Assembly (NCBI GenBank): GCA_965116165.1
Contig: OZ220484.1
Span: 1,302,001 to 1,366,000 of the forward strand
Direction: 5' to 3'
DNA length: 64,000 nucleotides
Origin: Azophilus sp965116165
Lineage (GTDB): Bacteria > Pseudomonadota > Gammaproteobacteria > Pseudomonadales > Azotimanducaceae
Numbering within the stretch: position 1 is the stretch's first letter; the number at the start of each line of letters is the position of its first letter. The position numbers and the translations under genes were made by a program. The notes beneath the pieces were generated by a model. It worked only from the letters and a program-made list of their open reading frames with translations. It did not search any database and was not told the DNA's origin. This document shows positions 43,988 to 51,876 of this stretch, piece by piece.

Positions 43988-44313
43988 CCCGACCCATTCA
44001 TGAATAGGGACTGACTATACATGGCTATGCGGCGAGCACTGTTGCCGCTGCAACCACCAGCTGAAGGATTTGGAGCGGATTCTCGACCTATACATGGCTA
44101 TGCGGCGAGCACTGTTGCCGCTGCCGTATGCCTCTCCGCGGCCCGCCCCGGTATTCCGGCGACATGAAGCTCCGTCCCCACTGGCTAGGGAGGGTACCAA
44201 GACGGCAATGCGTCGCGGGGGCGGCGATGCCCGGAAAGTCAAAGTCCGCATCATCCGCCCAGCCCACCACCTTCCGCATGGTCATCTATATCATTCCCCA
44301 TGAATAGGTCGGG
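43988..44313. mobile_element. repeat D2, element with CCCGACC...ends
   Basis: It begins with CCCGACCCATTCATG immediately after the DUF3604 stop codon (43985-43987) and ends at 44313 with the inverse, matching the ends of D1 (1719-1894). It is 326 bp and contains a 37-bp direct repeat at 44015-44051 and 44088-44124 (CTATACATGGCTATGCGGCG and on). No coding frame is convincing. Confidence 0.6.
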
Positions 44314-44479
44314 CCAACGCCCGGGCATCGAATGACCGCGCGGCATTGACAGCGGGAGCACCGCGGCCTCGGCGCGTGCGGGCGGCCGGAGCCCCGAACA
44401 AATGCGTCAAATCCGGGGAAGGTCTGAACAATTCGATAGGTTGGAGCAGCATTGAGTTACTCGTAATCTATTGATTTTA

Positions 44480-44688
44480 GGAAGGTCTGAACAAATCAAT
44501 AGAGCGGCATTGATCTGCTCGTAAATAATTTATTTGGGAATTATATCGACTAGTTAACAAAACCCAACATGTGGTGGTTTCCTGCCACTAAAGCCTCAAT
44601 ATATAGTGGCATGTCAACTTATGTATATAAGTCCCATTTATTTTTATTAACTTTATAGGCCGAGACCACAGAATTAATCAGGGGTTCC
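44480..44688 (+). mobile_element. family A MITE, middle copy of the nest
   Basis: It starts GGAAGGTCTGAACAAATC at 44480 and ends AATCAGGGGTTCC at 44688, inserted in the TTAA-rich centre of the outer copy (flanks TTTA and CTAA). It is itself split by a family B element. Without that element it is about 101 bp. Confidence 0.85.
44536..44635 (+). mobile_element. family B MITE, copy B2, innermost of the nest
   Basis: 100 bp, GGGAATTATATCGACTAG to the inverted GGGACTTATATACATAAG, flanked by the perfect 8-bp duplication ATTTATTT. Same length and two-hairpin plan as B1 at 8424-8523. The first hairpin changes A-T (GTAGTAG/CTGCTAC) to G-C (GTGGTGG/CTGCCAC), a compensated pair. Confidence 0.9.
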
Positions 44689-44737
44689 CTAACTCGGATA
44701 TCCCGACTACAGGTTTAATTAAGAGGTTCCCCGCGTA

Positions 44738-45685
44738 ATGAAGGAACTGATCAAGGATCCCCTGCTCCTATTCGTCGCCATAGGTGCCACCCTGTTCGCC
44801 CTGGGTACGTTCGTCGGCGAGACGGAGGATCCGCGACAGATCCGCGTCGATATCGAAGCGCTTACCGAATTCGTCCAGCACCGCTCTCAATTGCAAGATC
44901 CGGAAATTGCGCGGGCACGGCTCAATGGCATGTCCGCCGAGGGGTTGCGGTTCGTCATCGACACCTATGTGCGCGAGGAGGGGCTTTACCGCGAAGCCCT
45001 GCGCCTCGGCTTTGGCGAGGACGATTACGTCATCCGCCGCCGCCTGGTCCAAAAGGTCGAGTTCATGGCGGACGGCGCCGCCAGCGCACTGCCCCCGCTG
45101 GACGAAGCGGCGCTGCGCGACTATTTCGACAGCCATCGGGAAACCTACCGACAACCGCCAACCCTAACCCTCACGCACGTATTTTTCGACGCATCCAAAC
45201 GGGGCGAGAGCGTGGCGCGGGCGGCGGACCAGGCTCTTAACCAACTCAGGGGTGAGAACACTGGCTTCAACGATGTGGCAGGCTGGGGCGACATCTTCCT
45301 TTACCATCGCAACTACGCGGAAAGCACCCGCCTGGATTTGGCCGGACACTTCGGGGCAGCCATGGCGGATGCGCTGTTCGAACTGCAACCCGGTCGTTGG
45401 GAAGGCCCGCTACAATCCCCCTATGGCCTGCATCTCGTGCTCATAGCCGCCCGCGACAAAAGCGGTCCGCCGACATTCGCGGAGGTTCGCTCCCGAGTTC
45501 GCACAGACGCGGAACAAGCCCGGCGCAACGAGTTCACCGGCAAGCGAATCGCCGAAATTATCGGTGCCTACCGAGTAACAACCGATTCGTTGCCGAACGG
45601 CAACGCCTTTGGCGGCGTGGCGAGAAAGAAGCAGATCGACCCCAACAGGCAAAGCACCGCCAGCAACGTGAACCCGGATGCGTAA
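44738..45685 (+). CDS. membrane-anchored PpiC-type peptidyl-prolyl isomerase
   Basis: 315 residues. The N-terminal anchor MKELIKDPLLLFVAIGATLFALG is followed by SurA-like helices (IDTYVREEGLYREALRLGFGEDDYVIRRRLVQKVEFM) and a parvulin domain (RQPPTLTLTHVFFDASKRGES...GWGDIFLYHRNY...LQPGRWEGPLQSPYGLHLVLIAARDK). It should act on periplasmic folding. The last about 35 residues (after KRIAEIIGAYRV) are read from DNA that also encodes, on the other strand, the C-terminus of the MFS carrier, a 118-bp convergent overlap. The original stop may have been lost. The family A element end provides the likely ribosome-binding site. Confidence 0.85.
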   Translation: MKELIKDPLLLFVAIGATLFALGTFVGETEDPRQIRVDIEALTEFVQHRSQLQDPEIARARLNGMSAEGLRFVIDTYVREEGLYREALRLGFGEDDYVIRRRLVQKVEFMADGAASALPPLDEAALRDYFDSHRETYRQPPTLTLTHVFFDASKRGESVARAADQALNQLRGENTGFNDVAGWGDIFLYHRNYAESTRLDLAGHFGAAMADALFELQPGRWEGPLQSPYGLHLVLIAARDKSGPPTFAEVRSRVRTDAEQARRNEFTGKRIAEIIGAYRVTTDSLPNGNAFGGVARKKQIDPNRQSTASNVNPDA

Positions 45686-46866
45686 CCACCGGAAAGATCC
45701 GCCATGTAACCAGCGATAACCGGGCCCGAGGCCATACCCAACATCACTATCAACGACGAAAATCCCATGATGGTGCCGAACGAGGAAGGACCGAAATAAT
45801 CCGCCCTAAGCGCCATCATCTGTGGCCCGCGTATGCCCCAAGAGAGCCCGTGCAGCATCGAAAAGGCAAGCACCGCTTGCGCGCTGTCGGCAAAGGCGAT
45901 CAGAAGGAGCGCCGCACTGTGGCCGACCATGCACAGCGTACAAATGAGTCGCTTGTTGAAGCGGTCGCCAAGATAGCCGCCCGCAAGCTGCCCCACCAAC
46001 AGGAAGCCCGTCATCAGCGCGAAGGCCGCGCCCGAGAGCGACAGCGAGTAGCCCAAGCCCTCGCTAAGATGCGGCACCATGTGGACCATGATCGACGAAA
46101 CCGCCAACAACGCCGACGCATGGCCTATGGAGATGAGCCAGAACTGCCCGGTGCGCATGGCTTCCCGAGCAGTGTAATCCCGGCCGATGTTCTCCGGCTC
46201 GGGCTCGCGAGCGGCAACCGGATCCAGGGGGATGCCGTCCGGTCGCTCGCCCCGCTCCTCCGGCCGATGGCGAAAAACCTGCGCAATCGGCAAGCCCACT
46301 AGCAACACCACAACACCGGAATAGAAAGCCGTCACCCGCCACCCATACGCCTCTAGACAGAAAATAATCAGCGGGACCGAAAGCCCTCCCAGGGACATGC
46401 CAAGCTGCGACAGCGCCAGCGCCTTGGCACGATGGCGGGTAAACCAGTTGACCAGCGACACCACCAGCGTACCGAATCCACCAAGGCTCGAACCGACCGC
46501 CATGAGCGCGAATGTCAGATAGAAGCCGAGCAGCGACTCGATACCGGAGAACAGCATGAAGCCAATACCGAATATCACAGTGCCGATGCTCATGATGAGG
46601 CGCGGCCCAAAGCGGTCGACCAGCCAACCCTGCACCGGACCGAGGATGCCGCTTTCAATCCGCGTCAGCGCGAAGGCGAACCCGAGAATCGTTTTGCTCC
46701 AGCCGAAATCGGCCTGCAGCAGCACCACGTAGGCGCCATAGGATTGCATCCACAGCAAGGCCGACAACCATAGGACGACGCAGCCGGCAACGACAATCCG
46801 CCAACCATAAAACAGGTGCCCCGCCGGCCGCAGGACAGGATCAATTTTCCGCAGCAACCACGGCAT
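45568..46866 (-). CDS. MFS transporter, OFA-like
   Basis: 432 residues with twelve predicted helices, opening FYGWRIVVAGCVVLWLSALLWMQSYGAYVVLLQADFGWSKT and GWLVDRFGPRLIMSIG (loop 2-3 signature). A charged cytoplasmic loop (RPEERGERPDGIPLDPVAAREPEPEN) joins the halves. The FYGWRIV...Y..YG start groups it with monocarboxylate/oxalate-formate type carriers, like the carrier at 10660. Substrate unknown. Its 3' end overlaps the isomerase gene on the opposite strand by 118 bp. Confidence 0.85.
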   Translation of the reverse strand: MPWLLRKIDPVLRPAGHLFYGWRIVVAGCVVLWLSALLWMQSYGAYVVLLQADFGWSKTILGFAFALTRIESGILGPVQGWLVDRFGPRLIMSIGTVIFGIGFMLFSGIESLLGFYLTFALMAVGSSLGGFGTLVVSLVNWFTRHRAKALALSQLGMSLGGLSVPLIIFCLEAYGWRVTAFYSGVVVLLVGLPIAQVFRHRPEERGERPDGIPLDPVAAREPEPENIGRDYTAREAMRTGQFWLISIGHASALLAVSSIMVHMVPHLSEGLGYSLSLSGAAFALMTGFLLVGQLAGGYLGDRFNKRLICTLCMVGHSAALLLIAFADSAQAVLAFSMLHGLSWGIRGPQMMALRADYFGPSSFGTIMGFSSLIVMLGMASGPVIAGYMADLSGGYASGFTLLAVLCLLGSICFFLATPPKALPFGNESVVTR

Positions 46867-47219
46867 GCAAAGGCCCTTGCGAAGAATCGCCTCCTCGGAG
46901 AATCGCCTCCTCGGGATGTGGCGTCGTCTCAGCCCCCGGGTGTTTATTCAACACGCCCGACGGGCCGCGACTCGGGAGCGGTGGGCGGAGATTTTACACC
47001 GGACGGTTTCTCGGTACCTGAGCGGCATTTTTCATTGCGCCCACCAGCCCGCCGCGGCGCTTCCGGCGTTCGAGTTATGGAGCGCCCCACCGCAAGGGAT
47101 CCTCGGGGAATACCCGGCGTATAGCCAAGGGGCACAACACCAAGGTGGCGGTCACGGCCTGTTCTCAAGGGGTGCCTCGCCGCTTTCGGTGCGACGCGGG
47201 GCTTTTGCCACGGGCTTGG
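46867..47219. other. intergenic, no gene recognised
   Basis: 353 bp upstream of the MFS start. A 15-bp unit (GAATCGCCTCCTCGG) is tandemly duplicated near 46885-46914. No family resemblance in any frame. The MFS promoter should lie here but no clear box is visible. Confidence 0.5.
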
Positions 47220-47421
47220 GGAACCTCTGATTAATCCCGTAGTCGGGGCATCCGATTTAATAAACTCAATAGCTTACGAGTAGTTAAGGAAGGTCTGAAC
47301 AATTCGATAGAGCAACATTTAGCTACTCGTAGCTCATTGATTTTATTAAACCGGATGCCCCGACTACGGGATTGATAAGAGGTTCCTTAAAGGCTGCTCT
47401 ATCGGATTGATCAGCGTTTCC
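47220..47421 (-). mobile_element. family A MITE, outer copy carrying a nested copy
   Basis: It starts GGAACCTCTGATTAATCC at 47220, is interrupted after GAGTAG (47283), and resumes at 47391 (GGCTGCTCTATCGG) to end at 47421 with GCGTTTCC. The right flank TTAG (47422-47425) contains the stop codon of the slipin gene. The left flank CTTG is only similar. Confidence 0.85.
47288..47386 (+). mobile_element. family A MITE, inner intact copy with TTAA duplication
   Basis: 99 bp, GGAAGGTCTGAACAATTC to (inverted) GGAACCTCTTATCAATCC, flanked exactly by TTAA (47284-47287 and 47387-47390). Orientation is opposite to the element it interrupts. Confidence 0.92.
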
Positions 47422-48192
47422 TTAGCCTTGTTCGGAGTTTTGGATGCCGCCGATCATTCCCCGCAACCCCTCCAACATGGATATCGGCAGCGGGAACACA
47501 ATGGTGGAACTCTTCTCGCCGGCGATCTCGGTGAGCGTTTGCAGGTAGCGGAGTTCCATCGCCCCGCTTTCCGTGCCCAGCTCCCGTGCCGCCTCCACCA
47601 GCTTTTGAGCCGCCTGCTGCTCGCCGTCGGCGTGGATGATCTTGGCGCGCCGCTCCCGCTCGGCTTCGGCTTGCTTGGCGATCGCCCGGATCATGCTCTC
47701 GTCGATATCGACATGCTTGATCTCGACATTGGACACCTTGATGCCCCACTGATCGGTCGCCTGGTCGAGTATGCTCTGAATGTCCTGGTTGAGCCGCTCC
47801 CGTTCGGCGAGCAGTTCATCGAGTTCATGCTGGCCGAGCACCGAGCGCAAGGTGGTCTGGGCGAGTTGGCCGGTCGCCTCGATGTACTGCTCAACATTGA
47901 TGATGGCGCGCTGGGAATCCACCACCCGGAAATACAGCACCGCGTTGACCTTGACCGACACGTTGTCCCGGGTGATGAGATCCTGGGTGGGAATGTCGAG
48001 CACGACGGTGCGCAGATCGACGCGCACCATCTGCTGAATAATGGGCACGATGATGATCAGACCGGGCCCCTTGATCTTATAGAAGCGCCCGAGCATGAAC
48101 ACCACGGCGCGCTCGTATTCCCTCAGAATGCGGAACGCGCTCGCCAAAAAGGCAATGATGGCGACCAGGATAACAATGCTGAAAATTTCCAT
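47422..48192 (-). CDS. slipin (SPFH/band 7, stomatin-like)
   Basis: 256 residues from ATG 48192 (GAGG 8 bases upstream). One N-terminal membrane segment (MEIFSIVILVAIIAFLASAFRIL) is followed by the band-7 domain: EYERAVVFMLGRFYKIKGPGLIIIVPIIQ, VDLRTVVLDIPTQDLITRDNVSVKVNAVLYFRV, TTLRSVLGQHELDELLAERE, then an Ala/Glu-rich coiled coil and a conserved tail. Slipins assemble into membrane rings and pair with NfeD proteases, and the nfeD gene lies 140 bp upstream on the same strand. The stop codon falls in the target-site bases next to a family A element. Confidence 0.93.
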   Translation of the reverse strand: MEIFSIVILVAIIAFLASAFRILREYERAVVFMLGRFYKIKGPGLIIIVPIIQQMVRVDLRTVVLDIPTQDLITRDNVSVKVNAVLYFRVVDSQRAIINVEQYIEATGQLAQTTLRSVLGQHELDELLAERERLNQDIQSILDQATDQWGIKVSNVEIKHVDIDESMIRAIAKQAEAERERRAKIIHADGEQQAAQKLVEAARELGTESGAMELRYLQTLTEIAGEKSSTIVFPLPISMLEGLRGMIGGIQNSEQG

Positions 48193-48332
48193 TACCAAAC
48201 CTCTTCGTGAATCGGGATTAGCTATTTGATCAACAGGGCCACATATTCGGGGATTCGGGAATCCTCAAATAGATAATTCCAAAGACACAATGCCGAAACA
48301 AGTGGCCCCTATGCCCTCCTATGCCCTGTACG

Positions 48333-50003
48333 TCAGTCGTTCCAGGGTTCCACCCTGAGAATCAGCCCGTCCACAGCGGCGATGCGCACGGTTGTCCCTT
48401 TCGCGAGCGGCACTTCGCTCCGCGCCCGCCAGATTTCGCCGCCGGCGCGCACCCGGCACTCGCCCCGGAAATCGTCCACGACCAGGGCGCTACCGCCGAT
48501 CATGCCCCGCACACCGGTCACCACCTTGCGCCGCCTGGCGCGCACAGCGGCACCGACTATGAAAAATGCGGCACCGCCCGTGGCCACAGCGAAGCCAGCG
48601 ACAATGGCAATCGGCAGTTGATAGCCCGGCAGGTCGCTATCCACCAATATGATGGAACCCACCACGAAGGCGATGATCCCGCCGACCCCGAGCACACCGT
48701 AGGTCGGCGTCACCACCTCCAGTACCAGCATGCCGATACCGACGGCGATGAGCGCCAGGCCCGCATAGTTGACCGGCAGCATCTGCAACCCGTAGGCGCC
48801 AAGCAGCAGGCAGATGATGCCCGTGACCGCCGGGAAAAAGATGCCCGGATTGTAGAACTCCAGCATCAGCAGGTAGACGCCGATGATGAGCAGCCCGTAG
48901 GCGATGGATGGATCGGTGATGATCGAAAGCAGTTCGTGGCGCCAGTCGGTTTCGATGCGCGCCAGCTCGGCATCGGCTGTGGCGAGAACCCGCTCTTCTT
49001 CGCCGATTTCCACCACACGGCCATCAAGTTCTTCAAGCAACGCCGCCAGGTCGGGGGCGATGAAGTCGATGACATTCTGTTCAAGCGCCGCGCTCGCCCG
49101 CAGATTGGCACCCTCGCGCACTGTCTTTTCAGCCCATTCGACATTGCGCCCGCGCAGTTCCGCCAGCCCCTGCAGATAGGCCACCGCATCGTTAACGACC
49201 TTGCGGGTCATGGCGTCGGTCGCAGGCGTTTCCTCCCGTCGCGGTTCGACTGTCTCATCCTCATCCGACTCGGCAACATCGCTGCCGCCCGGCTTGGCCT
49301 TTCCTTCTTCCCCGGCCCCGCCATCCGTTTCGGCCGAGCCTTCCGATTGCTCCGAAGGTTCCGTGTCCGGCTCGGACTTCGGCCGGAACGGCAGGGGCCT
49401 CGATGGTTGCGGCGATTGCGGCGCAATGCTCACCGGGGTCGAGGATCCGATGTTGGTGGCCGGTGCCATAGCCGCAACGTGGCTCGCATAGGCGATGTAG
49501 GTACCGGCGCTGGCCGCCCGCGCCCCGCTTGGCGCCACGTAGGTGATGATCGGAATCGCCGATGCAAGAATCGCTTTGACCAGATCGCGCATGGATTTGT
49601 CGAGCCCGCCCGGCGTATCCATGCGTATGACCAATGCCTCGGCCCCCGCTTCGCCGGCATCCTCAATGGTGCGTATGACCAAATCGGTACTGGCCGGCCC
49701 CACGGCCCCGTCGAGCTCCACCACCCACACGGAGCCGGCACCGGCCCGCTCCGCGGCCGGCGCGACAACGGTTGCCGCCAAGCCCACCGCCAAAATAAAT
49801 GCGGCTTTCAATCCGAGGCCGCGGGGGAACAACGCCCGATACTTGGAAAAACGTTGGCCCGCAAGGTTCCTCCCGCGGCCTGTCAAAGCTCGTGGCAAGC
49901 CCATAACACCGATCAACAACGCCGCCCGAAGTCGGACGAGGAGCGCCGCCGGACAACCCGCTGCCCGGCTGTGGGCACTGTTTCCTAAACGCTGGCCAAA
50001 CAT
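48333..50003 (-). CDS. nfeD: NfeD-family membrane serine protease (long form, with NfeD-C domain)
   Basis: About 556 residues from ATG 50003 (49904 is a later option). After a hydrophobic signal region comes a ClpP-like protease domain: VWVVELDGAVGPASTDLVIRTI, VIRMDTPGGLDKSMRDLVKAIL, and the nucleophile region APSGARAASAGTYIAYASHVAAMAPATNIGSSTPV. After an acidic insert (about 60 residues of Glu/Ser/Asp/Pro) comes the Lys-bearing helix (MTRKVVNDAVAYLQGLAELRGRN). Four to five membrane helices and an OB-fold NfeD-C domain follow (GMIGGSALVVDDFRGECRVRAGGEIWRARSE). It degrades membrane proteins together with slipin. The start lies 7 bp after the ligase stop. Confidence 0.92.
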   Translation of the reverse strand: MFGQRLGNSAHSRAAGCPAALLVRLRAALLIGVMGLPRALTGRGRNLAGQRFSKYRALFPRGLGLKAAFILAVGLAATVVAPAAERAGAGSVWVVELDGAVGPASTDLVIRTIEDAGEAGAEALVIRMDTPGGLDKSMRDLVKAILASAIPIITYVAPSGARAASAGTYIAYASHVAAMAPATNIGSSTPVSIAPQSPQPSRPLPFRPKSEPDTEPSEQSEGSAETDGGAGEEGKAKPGGSDVAESDEDETVEPRREETPATDAMTRKVVNDAVAYLQGLAELRGRNVEWAEKTVREGANLRASAALEQNVIDFIAPDLAALLEELDGRVVEIGEEERVLATADAELARIETDWRHELLSIITDPSIAYGLLIIGVYLLMLEFYNPGIFFPAVTGIICLLLGAYGLQMLPVNYAGLALIAVGIGMLVLEVVTPTYGVLGVGGIIAFVVGSIILVDSDLPGYQLPIAIVAGFAVATGGAAFFIVGAAVRARRRKVVTGVRGMIGGSALVVDDFRGECRVRAGGEIWRARSEVPLAKGTTVRIAAVDGLILRVEPWND

Positions 50004-50010
50004 TGCCCGC

Positions 50011-51669
50011 CTATCCCACTTCCGCGACCGGACGCAGGTCCGGCAGCACATACCCCTGCTCCGCCAGGTTTGTGCGCACCACCTTCTTGTCCATCTTACC
50101 GGTCGAGGTTAGCGGAATGCTGTCCACATAGAGTATGTCGTCCGGCAATTGCCACTTGGCGAAGGCGGTGGCGCAGTGGGCGAGAATGGCCTCGGCGCTC
50201 ACCCGGCACCCGGAATCGGGCACCACCAAGGCCACTGGCCGCTCGTCCCACTTGGGATGCGGCTGGGCCACCACACAAGCCTGGGCAACGCCGTCGAGCG
50301 CGACGATATGGTTCTCGAGATCGACACTCGAAATCCATTCGCCGCCGCTTTTCACGAGGTCTTTCGAGCGGTCGGAGATAATCAGATATTCTTCCGGATC
50401 GATTTTCCCCACATCGCCCGTGATGAGCCATCCGTCGTGAAATTTATCCGGTTGGGGATTTCGGTAGTACTCGGAACAAATCCACGGGCCGCGGATCAGA
50501 ATTTCCCCCACCGTCTCGCCATCGTGGGGCACAGGCTCGAACCTATCGTCGAAGATTTCGAGTTCCAGGCCCGGCATGAGTTGCCCGGCCTTGGCGACAT
50601 TTTCAAATTGCTCATCCTCGGACAACGCCAACTGACGGCGCTTCATGACCCGCCGGGAAAGGGTTGCCAGGGGCGAGGTCTCGGTCATGCCCCAGCCCTG
50701 AACCATTTCCACGCCGAGCGTATCCCAATACCAGCGGATCAGCGACGGCGGCGGTGCCGATCCGCCGCAGGTAAGCCGCTTGAGCGCCGACAGGTCATAG
50801 CGCCCCGGGTTGGCCTCGATGGCCGCCTTGACGCCCTGCCAGATTGTCGGCACACCCGCCGAAACGCTGACCTTCTCGGCCGCGAGGAGTTCCAGCAACC
50901 GCGCCGGATCCATGAACCGATGGGGCATCACCTGCTTGCAGCCCAGCATCAGCGCGCCCCAGGGTATACCCCAACCCATGGCGTGGAACATGGGCACCAC
51001 ACCAAGCACCGAATCCGTGCCCGAGAGACCGAGGGAATCGACCATGCAGGTGGTCAGCGTGTGCAGGTACTGCGACCGATGCTCGTATTCCACGCCCTTC
51101 GGGTCGCCGGTGGTGCCACTGGTGTAGCACAGGCCCAAGGCCGCATTCTCGTCGATCAACGGCCAGTCATACCCTGTCGGCCTATCGGCGATGAAATGCT
51201 CGTAATCGACCGCATCCGGGAGTGCCGTGGTCCAGCCCTCGAACCCCTCCTCCGTCGCCACCACCACCCGCTCAACGGTTGGCATAACATCCCGCAACGA
51301 TTCGAGCAGGGGCAGCACATCGGCATCGGCAATGATGACGCGGTCACCCGCATGATTGATGATGTATTCCAAATCCTTGGCACCGAGCCGAATATTCAGC
51401 GTATGCAGCACCGCGCCCATGCCGGCGCAGGCATAATACGCTTCCAAGTGCCGGGGGCCATTCCACATGAACGTGGCAACCATATCGCCAACGCCGATGC
51501 CCGCGTCGCCTAGGGCGTGGGCGAGTTGATGGGCCCGGTCACGGGTTTCGCGATAGGTTTGTCGGCGCGTACCGGTTTCGATGGCCGTCACAATCTCTTC
51601 GTTCGGGGCCACCTTGGCGCCACGCTCGATCAATCTCGACATCAACAGAGGCGTGCGTTGCATCGCCAT
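50011..51669 (-). CDS. acyl-CoA synthetase (AMP-binding, medium/long chain)
   Basis: 552 residues of the ANL superfamily. The AMP-binding signature YTSGTTGDPKGVEYEH, LGVVPMFHAMGWGIPW, SAGVPTIWQGVKAAIE, GGSAPPP and QGWGMTETSPLATLS are all present. The GWLITGDVGKIDPEEYLIISDRSKDLVKSGGEWIS hinge and C-terminal catalytic Lys in SIPLTSTGKMDKKVVR are also intact. It activates a carboxylic acid, probably a medium- or long-chain fatty acid, to its CoA thioester. It is the first gene of a ligase-nfeD-slipin run, with a family A element about 70 bp upstream. Confidence 0.92.
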   Translation of the reverse strand: MAMQRTPLLMSRLIERGAKVAPNEEIVTAIETGTRRQTYRETRDRAHQLAHALGDAGIGVGDMVATFMWNGPRHLEAYYACAGMGAVLHTLNIRLGAKDLEYIINHAGDRVIIADADVLPLLESLRDVMPTVERVVVATEEGFEGWTTALPDAVDYEHFIADRPTGYDWPLIDENAALGLCYTSGTTGDPKGVEYEHRSQYLHTLTTCMVDSLGLSGTDSVLGVVPMFHAMGWGIPWGALMLGCKQVMPHRFMDPARLLELLAAEKVSVSAGVPTIWQGVKAAIEANPGRYDLSALKRLTCGGSAPPPSLIRWYWDTLGVEMVQGWGMTETSPLATLSRRVMKRRQLALSEDEQFENVAKAGQLMPGLELEIFDDRFEPVPHDGETVGEILIRGPWICSEYYRNPQPDKFHDGWLITGDVGKIDPEEYLIISDRSKDLVKSGGEWISSVDLENHIVALDGVAQACVVAQPHPKWDERPVALVVPDSGCRVSAEAILAHCATAFAKWQLPDDILYVDSIPLTSTGKMDKKVVRTNLAEQGYVLPDLRPVAEVG

Positions 51670-51740
51670 GGGCGCTTCTCCTCAAGCGGCTGACATTGCA
51701 AGCGGTGAGTTTAGCCGTTTATTGCCCGCCATGTCGTTAA

Positions 51741-51838
51741 GGAAGGTCTGAACAATTCGATAGAGCAGCATTTAGCTATTCGCAAGCTATTGATTTTATT
51801 AAACCGGATGGCCGGCTACAGGATTAATCAGAGGTTCC
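51741..51838 (+). mobile_element. family A MITE, intact copy with TTAA duplication
   Basis: 98 bp, GGAAGGTCTGAACAATTC to the inverted GGAACCTCTGATTAATCC, flanked by TTAA (51737-51740 and 51839-51842). It lies between the stop of the CnoX-like gene and the start of the acyl-CoA synthetase, so readthrough RNA would contain it as a hairpin. Confidence 0.92.
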
Positions 51839-51876
51839 TTAATGCCCGGGAGCTCCGTGGGTCAATCCCCCACCCA

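Larger units (their letters stand above)
44417..44730 (+). mobile_element. family A MITE, outer copy of a three-level nest
   Basis: GGAAGGTCTGAACAATTC starts at 44417 and the matching right end AAGAGGTTCC stops at 44730. The element is split after 44479 by the second family A copy and resumes at 44689 (ACTCGGATATCCCGACTACAGG). A 5-bp insertion (GTTGG) near 44440 marks it as old. Flanks are CCGG and CCGC, not a clean duplication. The right end lies 7 bp before the ppiC start codon and supplies AGAGG upstream of it. Confidence 0.85.

Noticed and set aside
43988..44740. Possible CRISPR-like array from the repeated units between DUF3604 and ppiC.
   Set aside because: The repeats are element ends and a single 37-bp duplication, without regular spacing or several similar-length spacers; no cas genes in the window.
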